NCBI RefSeq assembly: GCF_023715345.1
Contig: NZ_JAMBNY010000002.1
Coordinates: 124,001 to 188,000, forward strand
DNA from: Paenibacillus camelliae
GTDB taxonomy: Bacteria; Bacillota; Bacilli; Paenibacillales; Paenibacillaceae
Reading direction: 5' to 3'
DNA: 64,000 nt
Position numbers and translations under genes: made by a program. Position 1 is the first letter of the stretch. Every line of letters starts with the position of its first letter. This document shows positions 8,839 to 17,617 of this stretch, one piece after another. The notes beneath the pieces were generated by a model. It saw only the letters and a list, made by a program, of their open reading frames with translations, made no database searches and was not told the origin of the DNA.

Positions 8839-10332
8839 TTATTCAAGCTCTAAATATTTTTTGATCCCTTTTGTTAGCTCTTGTGCAAATTTCGTCTGAA
8901 CATCGTTGTTGAACAGCACCTTTGCATCAGAAGCATTGCTTAAATATCCAACCTCAAGCAGCACGGCTGGCATCGTCGTTTCACGTATCACTTTGAATGA
9001 AGCTGTTCTAACGCCGCGGTCATTCAATCCGACTGCTCCCAAAATGTATGGATGTAACGTATTGGCAAGCTTTTTACTATTTTCCCGAGTATAGTACGTT
9101 TCCGTACCGTTAATATTCGATGTTTTATAGCTGTTTGCATGGAATGAGATGAACAAATCTGCTTTTTTTCCTATGCCAGGTAGTTTCTCTGCGAAAGCTA
9201 CGCGCTCAGACAGCTCTAAGAACGTATCGTCCGATCTCGTCAAATGCACAGCAATTTGAGGATGCTTTTCCAGCTCAGCCTTGACCTTCAACACTGCGCT
9301 TAAGTTGAAATCCTTCTCACGCAATCCGAGTGTTTTGTTAACGGCACCTGGATCCGAATCTCCGTGACCAGCATCTAGTACGATATGATAGATTGGTTTA
9401 GTGTCTTCAGTCTGATCAGGAGTTGTGCTTGGTGGTGTGGATGGGTTGTCCCCTGGTAAAGGCTCCTCTGTTGCCGGCGGAGTATCCGATGGCTCTGGCG
9501 TCTCAGTAATCATCCCATTAAAGCTAATAATTAATTCGCCTTCAGAATGAACAAGTGCGTAATTGGCTTGTTCATTCAACAAAACAACCACTCTTGCTGT
9601 TAACGGATTACTAGAAAACTGAGAAAAGCGATAGCCGGACAAATCCTTATAGCCATTAAGCGTTACTTCTGTTTGTCCTTTAATGAAGCTGTTCGCAAGC
9701 TCATATGTATAGCCGGTGTTATTGAGATCGACGACAAGCCTTGTTGGAGCTGTATCACTTGCAGGCAATAGCATCGTCTTCGGTTCAGTTAACACTCCTG
9801 TATAGGCAATATGAAGGTTGCCATCTTCACCTAAGTGAACCTGCGATACCGTGGCATCCTGTACTGGTGAAGGTGTAGGAGACGGCTCAGGCTCTTTGAC
9901 CGGACTAGTTAGTAGCACTTCAGAGGTTTGCTGCTTCCATTCTACTTTAAGCCCTAACACTTCTGAGACAAAGCGTATAGGCACCATCGTTCTGTTTTTA
10001 ACAAGACTTGGAGGCTGACTTAACTCATAGCTATCATCATTCACGTAGCCGACTTTTTCACCGATTGCAAGCTTTATCGTAAGCTCTTGATCCAGTACGG
10101 TAACTTGTTTTGCCTTGTTATCCCATTTCACTTCATACCCGAGCCCTGATGACAGTACGGCTAACGGTACTAAAGTAGTTCCTTGCTTAATAATAGGATC
10201 TACATCAGATACAATCTGTTTACCATCCATAAAAAGCTTGGGTGTGGTGGTTGAAGCATTAACATTACTTGCAAAACCTACCATTACGAATAAAACTGCG
10301 ACAATAAACAAACTACTAAATATTCTCTTCAT
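8839..10332 (-). CDS. Secreted N-acetylmuramoyl-L-alanine amidase (stalk domain, AMIN, Amidase_3)
   Basis: Cell-wall hydrolase that cuts the bond between muramic acid and the stem peptide. Domain order: signal peptide (residues 1-26); a copper-amine-oxidase-N-like stalk domain (about 30-145, with the repeated pattern LVPLAVLSSGLGYEVKWD / MVPIRFVSEVLGLKVEW); a Pro-rich linker; an AMIN-like beta domain (about 165-275); a second Pro/Thr linker; and the catalytic Amidase_3 domain from about 316. Expected zinc ligands are His323 in DAGHGD, Glu339 in LREKD and His398 in SFHANS; the catalytic Glu is Glu460 in LLEVGYLSN. The ATG follows GGGGTGGG. The amidase fold is certain. A role in cell separation, sporulation or spore release cannot be decided from sequence. 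Confidence 0.93.
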   Translation of the reverse strand: MKRIFSSLFIVAVLFVMVGFASNVNASTTTPKLFMDGKQIVSDVDPIIKQGTTLVPLAVLSSGLGYEVKWDNKAKQVTVLDQELTIKLAIGEKVGYVNDDSYELSQPPSLVKNRTMVPIRFVSEVLGLKVEWKQQTSEVLLTSPVKEPEPSPTPSPVQDATVSQVHLGEDGNLHIAYTGVLTEPKTMLLPASDTAPTRLVVDLNNTGYTYELANSFIKGQTEVTLNGYKDLSGYRFSQFSSNPLTARVVVLLNEQANYALVHSEGELIISFNGMITETPEPSDTPPATEEPLPGDNPSTPPSTTPDQTEDTKPIYHIVLDAGHGDSDPGAVNKTLGLREKDFNLSAVLKVKAELEKHPQIAVHLTRSDDTFLELSERVAFAEKLPGIGKKADLFISFHANSYKTSNINGTETYYTRENSKKLANTLHPYILGAVGLNDRGVRTASFKVIRETTMPAVLLEVGYLSNASDAKVLFNNDVQTKFAQELTKGIKKYLELE

Positions 10333-10534
10333 TTCCCACCCCGTTGATCAATACTTTCTAACAATCTATCATTTCATTAGACGTGATTTTCTAGCAAAAG
10401 TTGCGTTCATTCAACAACTATTTTTACAAGTGAAACATTATCACTATATTATCAAATTATCCTTTATTTTTGTACAATCTTCGCAATGTTTATTGTAAAT
10501 TAATATCTAAAATTGCGATCATTCGTATGATCAT

Positions 10535-10570
10535 AAAAAATAGAGTGCTCGGCAAATGCCTAGCACTCTA
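10535..10570 (-). terminator. Intrinsic terminator after the SLH metallopeptidase gene
   Basis: TAGAGTGCT-c-GGCA-aa-TGCC-t-AGCACTCTA (10541-10570) folds into an almost unbroken hairpin. On the minus strand it is followed by TTTTTTA. The stop of the upstream gene is at 10580. Confidence 0.9.
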
Positions 10571-10579
10571 TTACGTTCA

Positions 10580-12664
10580 TTATTGATAGATAACAATCGT
10601 TTGGATGCCTAGTACGTTTACGAGATAGACTCCTTTTTCATTTAACTGGTAACGATGTGTGAACGAGCCATCGCCGTTAAAGGATTCCATATCGGAATAA
10701 GCATTGCTTATACCTTCAACAGATATAGTAGGATTATGCATATCTCGACCAGTTACATTTAGAGAACCGTCTGTCGTTACAATGACATCAGGCACAACAT
10801 CCATTCCATTCAATGCAACAAAGGACAGGCTTGAATCTGAGAACACTGTATTGTCGTCTACAAAGCTTTGCAGCTCAGCAGCTTGTTCTTTATTCATACT
10901 GCCGAATAGTCCCTTGTGGTAATAGGAGTCTGGATAATACAAGGATGCAAAGTCCTCAGCAAAGTTTTCTCCAACACGATTAGACCAGTCATTGGTAGCA
11001 GGCACATAATTAGAACGGTCACGAATAGCAAGATATTGCGAGTGATCGCCGAATTTGTGATCCCAGTTATGACCGAATTCATGTAGGAACGTGCCAATAC
11101 CACCATTTACAACGTATGCACGATGTGTACCGCTTGCTAAGCCCGCATAATGATTGACCGTTACACCATCGTCCTCTGTAATTGTGAACGGCAATGAGAA
11201 TACCTTTAACCCTTTCAACGCTTCAACTGGCAGGTCAGACATCGTTGCGATCGTCTGCTGAAGCTTTGTATCCTGCTCAATTAGGTCGCTATAATTATAG
11301 TCCTGAACGGTGTAGATCGAGCGGTGATATGGACTATTCAAGCTGGTGTCACTACTTTTATTCATTGCTGGATATTCATATGCCTTAGGCTCGTAAAGAT
11401 GCATATATCTCGCTTCAAGAGCACGGCTAATTACATCCAGCTTTCCAGTTGTGAATGTGCTGTAGTAGGTAATGTCGCGAATCTCTTTTCCTTCGCTTAA
11501 TACGGACTTGTACTCCTTCATCAGCTCGTTCAATTCTTCACGAATCTTCTGCTCACTTACCTTTTTCTTACCTTGCTGCACCAGGCTCATATAATCCTCA
11601 TCCTGCTTCGTCCAATTCCAGTATGGAAGCTTACCATGAACAGAAGCAACAGCAACTTGAGGCGCATCCTTAACTATCGTCGCATTTGTAATCGTTGGTG
11701 CCTCTACTGCGATAAGAAAATCATTAGGATAGAAAGTTAGCTTCTGCTCCAGTGCCTGCAATACCTCGTGTGCTTTAATATAGGGTTGTCCGTTCACAAA
11801 AATAACAGGCTCATTAACCTTAGCTGACGTATCCCCTATCCAGATCGTATCAGATCCGTCCTCGAGCTGAATCGTAGCACCTGCAACACTTGTCAATGTA
11901 AAGGAACGGCTTGTCAGCTCTTGTACAGCATAACCAAGACGTTCGAACAGCTCAATTGGAGCATACCAGCCGCTGCGTAGAACTAATGGTTGATCCAGAC
12001 GAATGTACTGACCATTTAGTCTTAGATCATAGATTGTCCCTTCTGCATCGATGCCTTTATCTTCGAGTTTAAATGCCTCATTCATCGCACGACTCATAAA
12101 CACGGCAAATTCTGCACGTGTTACGTTAGCATCTGGGCGGAATGTACCGTCAGAATATCCGCTTGAAATTCCGTTGCTAGCTAGTATTTGTATTTCCTTA
12201 AACGCTTTGTCTTCTCGCGTCACATCCTTGAATGTGCTTGCCTTGATCGAGTTTAGCTCAAAGGTTTTAACAAGGATCTGAGCCATTTCACCACGTGTTA
12301 ATGGTTTATTCGGTTCGTACTTTCCTTCTGGCTTGAAAATGTCTAATTCGACTAACGTAACCATATCGTTATAAGCCCAGTGTGACTCTGACAAGTCTGG
12401 ATATCCTGGATTTTCTTGTCCGGTAGCATTCCAACCAAAGTAACGCATAATCATCGTTGCAGCTTCTGCACGTGAGATTGACTTATCGTCACAGAACATA
12501 TCTGTTGAACAGCCTTTAATGATCTCGCGATCAACTAAAAAATTAATTTGTTCCTTTGCCCAATGCTTGCTGGAAATATCCTTAAATGACTTAGCTTGTA
12601 CCGACTGGGCACCCAGTAGCAACGTTAATGCAACCGTTGAAGCAATAATGGCTGACTTTTTCAC
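10580..12664 (-). CDS. SLH-anchored secreted zinc metallopeptidase, lethal-factor-like
   Basis: Surface protein of 694 residues. After a signal peptide (KKSAIIASTVALTLLLGAQSVQA) come three SLH units (first starting SFKDISSKHWAKEQI; third carrying GISSGYSDGTFRPDANVTRAEFAVFMSRA). A stalk-like beta domain follows (WYAPIELFERLGYAV...). The C-terminal third has HEFGH, an HExxH zinc motif (533-537 counted from the longest frame), and 34 residues later ENFAEDFASLY, whose Glu would be the third zinc ligand. This HExxH plus (N)FAEDF pattern is that of the anthrax lethal factor C-terminal peptidase family. I take the GTG at 12664 as start because GGGGTG lies 8 nt upstream. The substrate is unknown; the SLH units imply it works at the cell wall. 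Confidence 0.85.
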   Translation of the reverse strand: MKKSAIIASTVALTLLLGAQSVQAKSFKDISSKHWAKEQINFLVDREIIKGCSTDMFCDDKSISRAEAATMIMRYFGWNATGQENPGYPDLSESHWAYNDMVTLVELDIFKPEGKYEPNKPLTRGEMAQILVKTFELNSIKASTFKDVTREDKAFKEIQILASNGISSGYSDGTFRPDANVTRAEFAVFMSRAMNEAFKLEDKGIDAEGTIYDLRLNGQYIRLDQPLVLRSGWYAPIELFERLGYAVQELTSRSFTLTSVAGATIQLEDGSDTIWIGDTSAKVNEPVIFVNGQPYIKAHEVLQALEQKLTFYPNDFLIAVEAPTITNATIVKDAPQVAVASVHGKLPYWNWTKQDEDYMSLVQQGKKKVSEQKIREELNELMKEYKSVLSEGKEIRDITYYSTFTTGKLDVISRALEARYMHLYEPKAYEYPAMNKSSDTSLNSPYHRSIYTVQDYNYSDLIEQDTKLQQTIATMSDLPVEALKGLKVFSLPFTITEDDGVTVNHYAGLASGTHRAYVVNGGIGTFLHEFGHNWDHKFGDHSQYLAIRDRSNYVPATNDWSNRVGENFAEDFASLYYPDSYYHKGLFGSMNKEQAAELQSFVDDNTVFSDSSLSFVALNGMDVVPDVIVTTDGSLNVTGRDMHNPTISVEGISNAYSDMESFNGDGSFTHRYQLNEKGVYLVNVLGIQTIVIYQ

Positions 12665-12721
12665 AATGATGCACCCCATTCTATTGTTAGTATATGAATT
12701 ATGTAATAAATGGTATTAAAC

Positions 12722-12763
12722 AAAAATAGCTAGCAAGCGAGCCTAATACTCACTTGCTAGCTA
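12722..12763 (-). terminator. Intrinsic terminator of leuCD
   Basis: TAGCTAGCAAG (12727-12737) pairs with CTTGCTAGCTA (12753-12763). On the minus strand a T-rich tract follows. It begins 7 nt beyond the leuD stop. Confidence 0.88.
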
Positions 12764-12769
12764 AGTTTA

Positions 12770-13375
12770 CTAGCTGTTAACGACTAGCTGCGCACGTTTT
12801 TCCTCATATGCTGAAATCAAGTCTTCATGCTTAAGCGTTAGACCGATATCATCAAGTCCTTGAAGTAAGAATTGACGGCGATGCTCATCTAGATCGAAGG
12901 AAATATTTAAGCCGTGTTCATCTGTGATCGTTTTGCTTTCAAGATCAACATTAAGCTTATATCCTTCATGCTTAGCCGTACGCTGGAATAGCTCTTCAAC
13001 CTGCTCTTCAGTAAGCTTAATTGGCAGAATACCGTTTTTGAAGCAGTTGTTGTAGAAGATATCCGCATAAGACGGTGCAATGACAACTTTAAATCCGTAA
13101 TCAAGAATTGCCCAAGGCGCATGCTCACGAGATGAGCCACAGCCAAAGTTTGCGCGTGAAATTAGAACTGATGCCCCTTGGTAACGCGGTTTATTCGGTT
13201 CGAAGTCAGGGTTTACATTCCCTTCCTCGTCAAAACGCCATTCGTAGAACAAAAATTGACCGAAACCGCTACGCTCGATGCGCTTAAGAAATTGTTTTGG
13301 AATGATTGCGTCCGTATCCACGTTTACACGGTCTACTGGAGCGACAATGCCTGTATGTTTAATAAATGCTTCCAT
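12770..13375 (-). CDS. leuD: 3-isopropylmalate dehydratase small subunit
   Basis: Swivel-domain partner of LeuC in leucine synthesis; the pair moves the hydroxyl group of isopropylmalate from C2 to C3. The chain of 201 residues has the usual length. It shows [21 protein letters not shown] near the N-terminus and the conserved [13 protein letters not shown] loop, whose Ser/Arg bind substrate in aconitase-type small subunits. It lies 28 nt after leuC and ends before a terminator, so the two make a compact leuCD transcript. No leuA or leuB is next to it. Confidence 0.97.
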   Translation of the reverse strand: MEAFIKHTGIVAPVDRVNVDTDAIIPKQFLKRIERSGFGQFLFYEWRFDEEGNVNPDFEPNKPRYQGASVLISRANFGCGSSREHAPWAILDYGFKVVIAPSYADIFYNNCFKNGILPIKLTEEQVEELFQRTAKHEGYKLNVDLESKTITDEHGLNISFDLDEHRRQFLLQGLDDIGLTLKHEDLISAYEEKRAQLVVNS

Positions 13376-13403
13376 TCTCGTTACCCCTCTCTTATATGAG
13401 CTA

Positions 13404-14819
13404 TTAGTTAGCTACTGGCTCTTTAATATCCCATTTGCGAACATCATAGAAATGACCTTTAATCGCTGCAGCTGCTGCCATTGCTGGAGATACAAGGTGC
13501 GTACGTCCACCACGACCTTGACGACCTTCAAAGTTACGGTTAGATGTCGATGCACAACGTTGACCTGGCTTAAGCACGTCTGGGTTCATCGCAAGACACA
13601 TAGAGCACCCTGCATCGCGCCATTCAAATCCAGCTTCCTTAAAGATAACGTCCAAGCCTTCTTTTTCTGCTTGCAGCTTAACGCGTCCAGATCCTGGAAC
13701 GACAATAGCTGTAACTTTTTCAGACACTTTATAGCCACGAGCGATTTCTGCTGCTGCACGAAGGTCTTCAATACGACCATTCGTACAAGAACCGATAAAT
13801 ACATAGTCGATTGCAATATCAGTCATTGGAGTGCCTGGTGTAAGGTCCATATATTCAAGCGCTTTTTCAGCTGCTTTACGTTCGTTTTCAGTTGCCATCT
13901 CAGCTGGGTTAGGAACAACCGCTTCAATGTTTGTACCCATACCCGGGCTTGTTCCCCAAGTTACTTGAGGGATTAGAGAGTCTACATCGAACTCTACAAC
14001 CGTATCATACGTTGCGCCCTCATCTGTTTTAAGCTCAGACCATACTTTTACTGCTTCATCGTAATTCGTAGGCGCATATTGACGACCACGTAGGTATTCA
14101 AAAGTTGTTTCGTCTGGAGCAATCATACCAGCACGAGCACCAGCTTCAATAGACATGTTGCAGACAGTCATGCGCTCTTCCATGGAAAGTTCACGGATTG
14201 CTTCGCCTGTATATTCAACAACATAGCCTGTTGCAAAGTCCGTACCATATTGAGCAATAACACCAAGGATCAAGTCCTTCGCCGTAACGCCTGGTTTGCG
14301 TTTACCTACGAAACGAACTTCCATTGTTTTAGGCTTTGCTTGCTGCAAGCACTGAGTTGCAAGCACGTGCTCAACCTCAGAAGTACCGATACCAAATGCC
14401 AAAGCACCGAATGCACCATGTGTAGAAGTATGAGAGTCACCACATACGATTGTTTTACCAGGTGCTGTTAGACCAAGCTCTGGTCCCATAACGTGCACGA
14501 CACCTTGATCAAGTGTGTTAAGATCGTACAATGTAACACCAAAATCTTTACAGTTTTGAGTTAGTGTATCGATCTGTTGCTTAGAGATAGGATCTGTAAT
14601 GTTAAAACGGTCAAACGTTGGAACGTTGTGGTCCATCGTAGCGAAAGTCAAATCCGGACGACGAACTTTACGACCTGACAAGCGAAGTCCTTCAAAAGCT
14701 TGTGGAGAAGTAACCTCATGTACTAGGTGAAGATCAATATACAAAATGCTAGGTTTACCTTCTTCTGACTGAATGACGTGATTATCCCAAATTTTTTCGA
14801 ACATAGTTTTTTTCGCCAT
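13404..14819 (-). CDS. leuC: 3-isopropylmalate dehydratase large subunit
   Basis: Iron-sulphur catalytic subunit of isopropylmalate isomerase. Conserved parts are [43 protein letters not shown] and [13 protein letters not shown], which hold the three cysteines that bind the 4Fe-4S cluster. I start at the ATG of [15 protein letters not shown] (14819) because GAGGTGA sits 6-7 nt upstream; a longer frame would add nine residues and overlap that site. It is divergent from the LysR gene, and the 219-nt gap carries an operator-like palindrome. Confidence 0.97.
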   Translation of the reverse strand: MAKKTMFEKIWDNHVIQSEEGKPSILYIDLHLVHEVTSPQAFEGLRLSGRKVRRPDLTFATMDHNVPTFDRFNITDPISKQQIDTLTQNCKDFGVTLYDLNTLDQGVVHVMGPELGLTAPGKTIVCGDSHTSTHGAFGALAFGIGTSEVEHVLATQCLQQAKPKTMEVRFVGKRKPGVTAKDLILGVIAQYGTDFATGYVVEYTGEAIRELSMEERMTVCNMSIEAGARAGMIAPDETTFEYLRGRQYAPTNYDEAVKVWSELKTDEGATYDTVVEFDVDSLIPQVTWGTSPGMGTNIEAVVPNPAEMATENERKAAEKALEYMDLTPGTPMTDIAIDYVFIGSCTNGRIEDLRAAAEIARGYKVSEKVTAIVVPGSGRVKLQAEKEGLDVIFKEAGFEWRDAGCSMCLAMNPDVLKPGQRCASTSNRNFEGRQGRGGRTHLVSPAMAAAAAIKGHFYDVRKWDIKEPVAN

Positions 14820-14927
14820 CATACTCACCTCTATCGTTTCTAGCATTGCACCGCAACGCGTTCTTTAATTAACGTAATCATAACATGTCTTTTTTCATAA
14901 TTCTAAGATATAATAACTATAGAGACT

Positions 14928-14942
14928 ATAGGTAAAACCTAT
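14928..14942. promoter_or_regulatory. Palindromic operator candidate for the LysR regulator of leuCD
   Basis: ATAGGTAAAACCTAT is a perfect 6-bp inverted repeat around AAA. It contains T-N11-A (14929-14941), the classical LysR-type box, and has the form ATAG-N7-CTAT, one base from the ATAA-N7-TTAT element known for CcpC. Just to its left (14918-14932) the palindrome CTATAG occurs twice, 3 bp apart. It is about 100 bp from both divergent starts, as expected for an autoregulated LysR gene and its target. Binding is inferred only. Confidence 0.6.
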
Positions 14943-15038
14943 TAAGATTCTATTGTTTATTGATTTTGATAATCCTTCTCAATTAGCTATTGTAAACATG
15001 CATACATTTAATATTTTCGCTGAAAGGAATACTAGTTT

Positions 15039-15935
15039 ATGGAATTACGCCAACTAAGCTATGTTATACAAATTGCAAAAGAAAAAAACTTTTCCCGTGC
15101 TGCTGAAAAGCTTCATATCGCACAGCCCTCTCTCAGCCAACAGCTCTCGAAGCTGGAGCAGGAGCTCAATGTTATGCTGTTCCGAAGAACGACTAATAGT
15201 GTAGAGCCGACCGAAGCTGGAGAGGTGTTTGTTGAGAAGGCTCAGCATATATTGGATGCTGTTGAGCAGCTGCGTCAGGAAATGGATGATATGGCACAAA
15301 TGCGTAAAGGTAAGCTTGTCGTAGGTACATTACCCATTACAGGTGCTCATATATTGCCGCTCGTGCTCCCTCGTTTCGGCGAACAGTATCCTCAGATCGA
15401 AGTTGTGCTTGTCGAGGATACAACATCGAAGCTAGAGCAGCTTACTGCTAGTGGCGGTACCGATGTCAGCTTGCTTACATTGCCGCTAATTGATGCGAAT
15501 TTGAGCTGTGAGCCTTATATGGAGGAAGAAATTTGTGTAGCTGTGCCAAAAAATCATCGTTTAGCTAATGTAACAGAGCCGATTGAGCTTAGTGAGCTGA
15601 AGAATGAACCTTTTATTGCATTAAAGCGAGGACAAGGCTTTCGTCAAATAACAGTAGATTTATGTGCGGAAGCTGGATTTATCCCTAATATCGTATTTGA
15701 AAGTACAAATATTGAAACTGTGCAAGCGCTAGTCGCAGCAGAAATGGGAATAGCCTTTGTGCCTAATATGCTTATTAAAACAACAAGCAGTGATTATAGT
15801 CCCTTCTATCTTCGTTTGAAAAGTCATCCAACCCGCACGCTCGTTATCGCTAGAGGGAAAGGTCGATATCTCTCGAAAGCAGCACAGGCTTTTATCGAAA
15901 CATTAAAAGAAACGATTCAAGAACATACTCATTAA
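15039..15935 (+). CDS. LysR-family transcriptional regulator, divergent from leuCD
   Basis: DNA-binding regulator of 298 residues. Residues 1-60 form the winged helix-turn-helix (FSRAAEKLHIAQPSLSQQLSKLEQELNVMLFRR), followed by the linker helix and a two-lobed effector domain typical of LysR proteins (KGKLVVGTLPITGAHILPLVLPRF, then AAEMGIAFVPNM). The start follows AAAGG. It is transcribed away from leuCD, so it most likely controls that operon and itself through the palindrome at 14928-14942. The effector is not visible; alpha-isopropylmalate or a related acid would be a guess. It ends in a strong bidirectional terminator. Confidence 0.93.
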   Translation: MELRQLSYVIQIAKEKNFSRAAEKLHIAQPSLSQQLSKLEQELNVMLFRRTTNSVEPTEAGEVFVEKAQHILDAVEQLRQEMDDMAQMRKGKLVVGTLPITGAHILPLVLPRFGEQYPQIEVVLVEDTTSKLEQLTASGGTDVSLLTLPLIDANLSCEPYMEEEICVAVPKNHRLANVTEPIELSELKNEPFIALKRGQGFRQITVDLCAEAGFIPNIVFESTNIETVQALVAAEMGIAFVPNMLIKTTSSDYSPFYLRLKSHPTRTLVIARGKGRYLSKAAQAFIETLKETIQEHTH

Positions 15936-15972
15936 AAAAGCGAAGCTGCCCTTGCTGGCAGCTTCGCTTTTT
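15935..15972. terminator. Bidirectional terminator between the LysR gene and mtnU
   Basis: AAAAAGCGAAGCTGCC (15935-15950) and GGCAGCTTCGCTTTTT (15957-15972) form a perfect 16-bp stem with a 6-nt loop and T-runs on both strands. It serves the convergent LysR (+) and carbon-nitrogen hydrolase (-) genes. Confidence 0.95.
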
Positions 15973-16007
15973 ATTATTCCCTATCTATCTTCTATCGAGC
16001 ACTACTT

Positions 16008-16817
16008 CTATTCAATCACTCGATTGTAGAATTGTGGCCTACGATCCTCAAATATTGGAATGGTTGCTCGTACTTTCTCAACAATCGATAGGTCAATTTC
16101 TCCAGTTAATATCGTATCCTCATCCTGTGCTTCAGCAACGATCTCGCCCCACGGATCTATAACGATAGAATGACCAAAAAATTCTGAATCCCCACTCTTG
16201 CCCATTCGGTTGCAAGCTACGACATACATCTGATTCTCAATCGCTCTTGCCATAAGCAGTGTGCGCCAATGATGCAGCCTTGGATTCGGCCATTGCGCAG
16301 GAACGAAGAGCACCTTAGCACCCTGCAGTGCTAACGAACGTGCTAGCTCTGGGAAGCGAATATCATAGCAGATCATCATCGCAGCTTGAACTCCGTCTAT
16401 TTCCAGCTGTCCGAGTTTATCACCGGCTTGCAAATATTTCTCTTCTTCCATCAGACGGAACAGATGCAGCTTGGAGTAATCATTGATGAGCTTACCTTCA
16501 CGATTAAAAGCAAAGATTGTGTTATATACTCCATTATCTTTTTTCTGAGCGATTGAACCGCCAATAATGTTAACATGATGGCGCTTTGCGAATTCTGAAA
16601 GCATCGCGACCGTTTGTTTCCCCTCCGGATCAGCTAATGTGTCAATTTCCGTTAACGCATAGCCCGTATTCCACATTTCAGGAAACAGTATGACATCAGG
16701 TTTTTCTGAACCATTAACTGCTTCATTGAGCTTTCCTTTTAGCACTTCTATATTATGTGCAACATCGCCAGCTTTTACATTCATTTGGATGATGGCAAAT
16801 TTCAACTTTTGTGTCAT
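16008..16817 (-). CDS. mtnU: Carbon-nitrogen hydrolase, probable omega-amidase of methionine salvage
   Basis: Nitrilase-superfamily enzyme of 269 residues with the Glu-Lys-Cys triad: Glu in LFPEMWNTGY, Lys in NDYSKLHLFRLM and Cys in MMICYDIRFPELAR. In Bacillus-type methionine salvage the MtnE transaminase uses glutamine and makes alpha-ketoglutaramate, which an omega-amidase (MtnU/YkrU) hydrolyses. The presence of mtnE just across the divergent gap supports that role; the symbol rests on this context. I start at the ATG of MTQKLKFAIIQMN because AGGAGG lies 8-9 nt upstream; a longer frame would add 14 residues over the ribosome site. A general deaminated-glutathione or other amidase role is not excluded. 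Confidence 0.82.
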   Translation of the reverse strand: MTQKLKFAIIQMNVKAGDVAHNIEVLKGKLNEAVNGSEKPDVILFPEMWNTGYALTEIDTLADPEGKQTVAMLSEFAKRHHVNIIGGSIAQKKDNGVYNTIFAFNREGKLINDYSKLHLFRLMEEEKYLQAGDKLGQLEIDGVQAAMMICYDIRFPELARSLALQGAKVLFVPAQWPNPRLHHWRTLLMARAIENQMYVVACNRMGKSGDSEFFGHSIVIDPWGEIVAEAQDEDTILTGEIDLSIVEKVRATIPIFEDRRPQFYNRVIE

Positions 16818-16967
16818 GTGACGAATGCCTCCTATACTTTGGTACATTTCCCTAATCATACATCGTCATGACGACATGTCAAGATGGGCAAGCTAATGCA
16901 CGTCAGGTTGATTTGAGCAGTTACTCATCTTGCATGACATACATTTCATATTGAAGGAGTGGTAGTA

Positions 16968-17495
16968 ATGAAACGGTCTATTACAGCATTGCTCATTCTG
17001 ATGTCCTTCGTCATGATTGCGCCTGTAGCTTCACTAACAGCGTCAGCTCACGAGCCGCAGCAAGTATATGAAGACTACAATTGGGTAAGCATCCCTGCAC
17101 AATTTATGATGGGCGAGTCGCAATCACAGGCACAACCAGTCAATAACAACATCCAAGTGTTTGATGTTGCGAAGGGAAAGGTTGTCCATGCGGTAGCCAA
17201 TAATGAACAGTTTCAAAAAACTGCAGAGCAATGGTTAGGGCAAATCACAAGCTTAGCCCCTGAGATTCAACCAGATATGAAGGCGACTTATATCGTTCGT
17301 GTTCCGGTCGATCCGGCAAAACCATTGAAAGTTGGACAGGTCACTCTAACGGTGAAGGAAATTTTTCTGTTTTATTATGCGGATCCGAACAAAGAACCGC
17401 TGCTGCTTATGTTTGATGACAATAAAAAACCGTATTTCTTCCACATTCATGAAGATATCACACCGTTCATTAAAAGCTTGAATATTCCTAGCTAG
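16968..17495 (+). CDS. Secreted protein of unknown function
   Basis: Encodes 175 residues. It opens with KRSITALLILMSFVMIAPVASLTASA, a typical signal peptide cleaved after ASA. The mature part (about 150 residues) is Gln/Val-rich, with no cysteines, no lipobox and no motif I recognise. It ends with FFHIHEDITPFIKSLNIPS. The ATG at 16968 has AAGGAG upstream; an upstream GTG in frame overlaps that site. It lies between mtnU (divergent) and mtnE (same strand, 122 nt away). No terminator is seen after it, so read-through into mtnE is possible. Confidence 0.75.
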   Translation: MKRSITALLILMSFVMIAPVASLTASAHEPQQVYEDYNWVSIPAQFMMGESQSQAQPVNNNIQVFDVAKGKVVHAVANNEQFQKTAEQWLGQITSLAPEIQPDMKATYIVRVPVDPAKPLKVGQVTLTVKEIFLFYYADPNKEPLLLMFDDNKKPYFFHIHEDITPFIKSLNIPS

Positions 17496-17617
17496 CCTGT
17501 TGGATTGGCATGTAATAGTTGTATAAAGCTCTTCATTTCTCCAACCATTCATGCTACATTAGTTCTATTGGTTAAGTTTAAGACTTGGAATTTTGAAGCG
17601 TGGATGGTGGAGATCAT

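Noticed and set aside
10894-11106. Minus-strand open frame of about 70 codons inside the SLH metallopeptidase gene, with a hydrophobic stretch.
   Set aside because: It lies fully inside a well-supported coding region in another frame and has no ribosome site.
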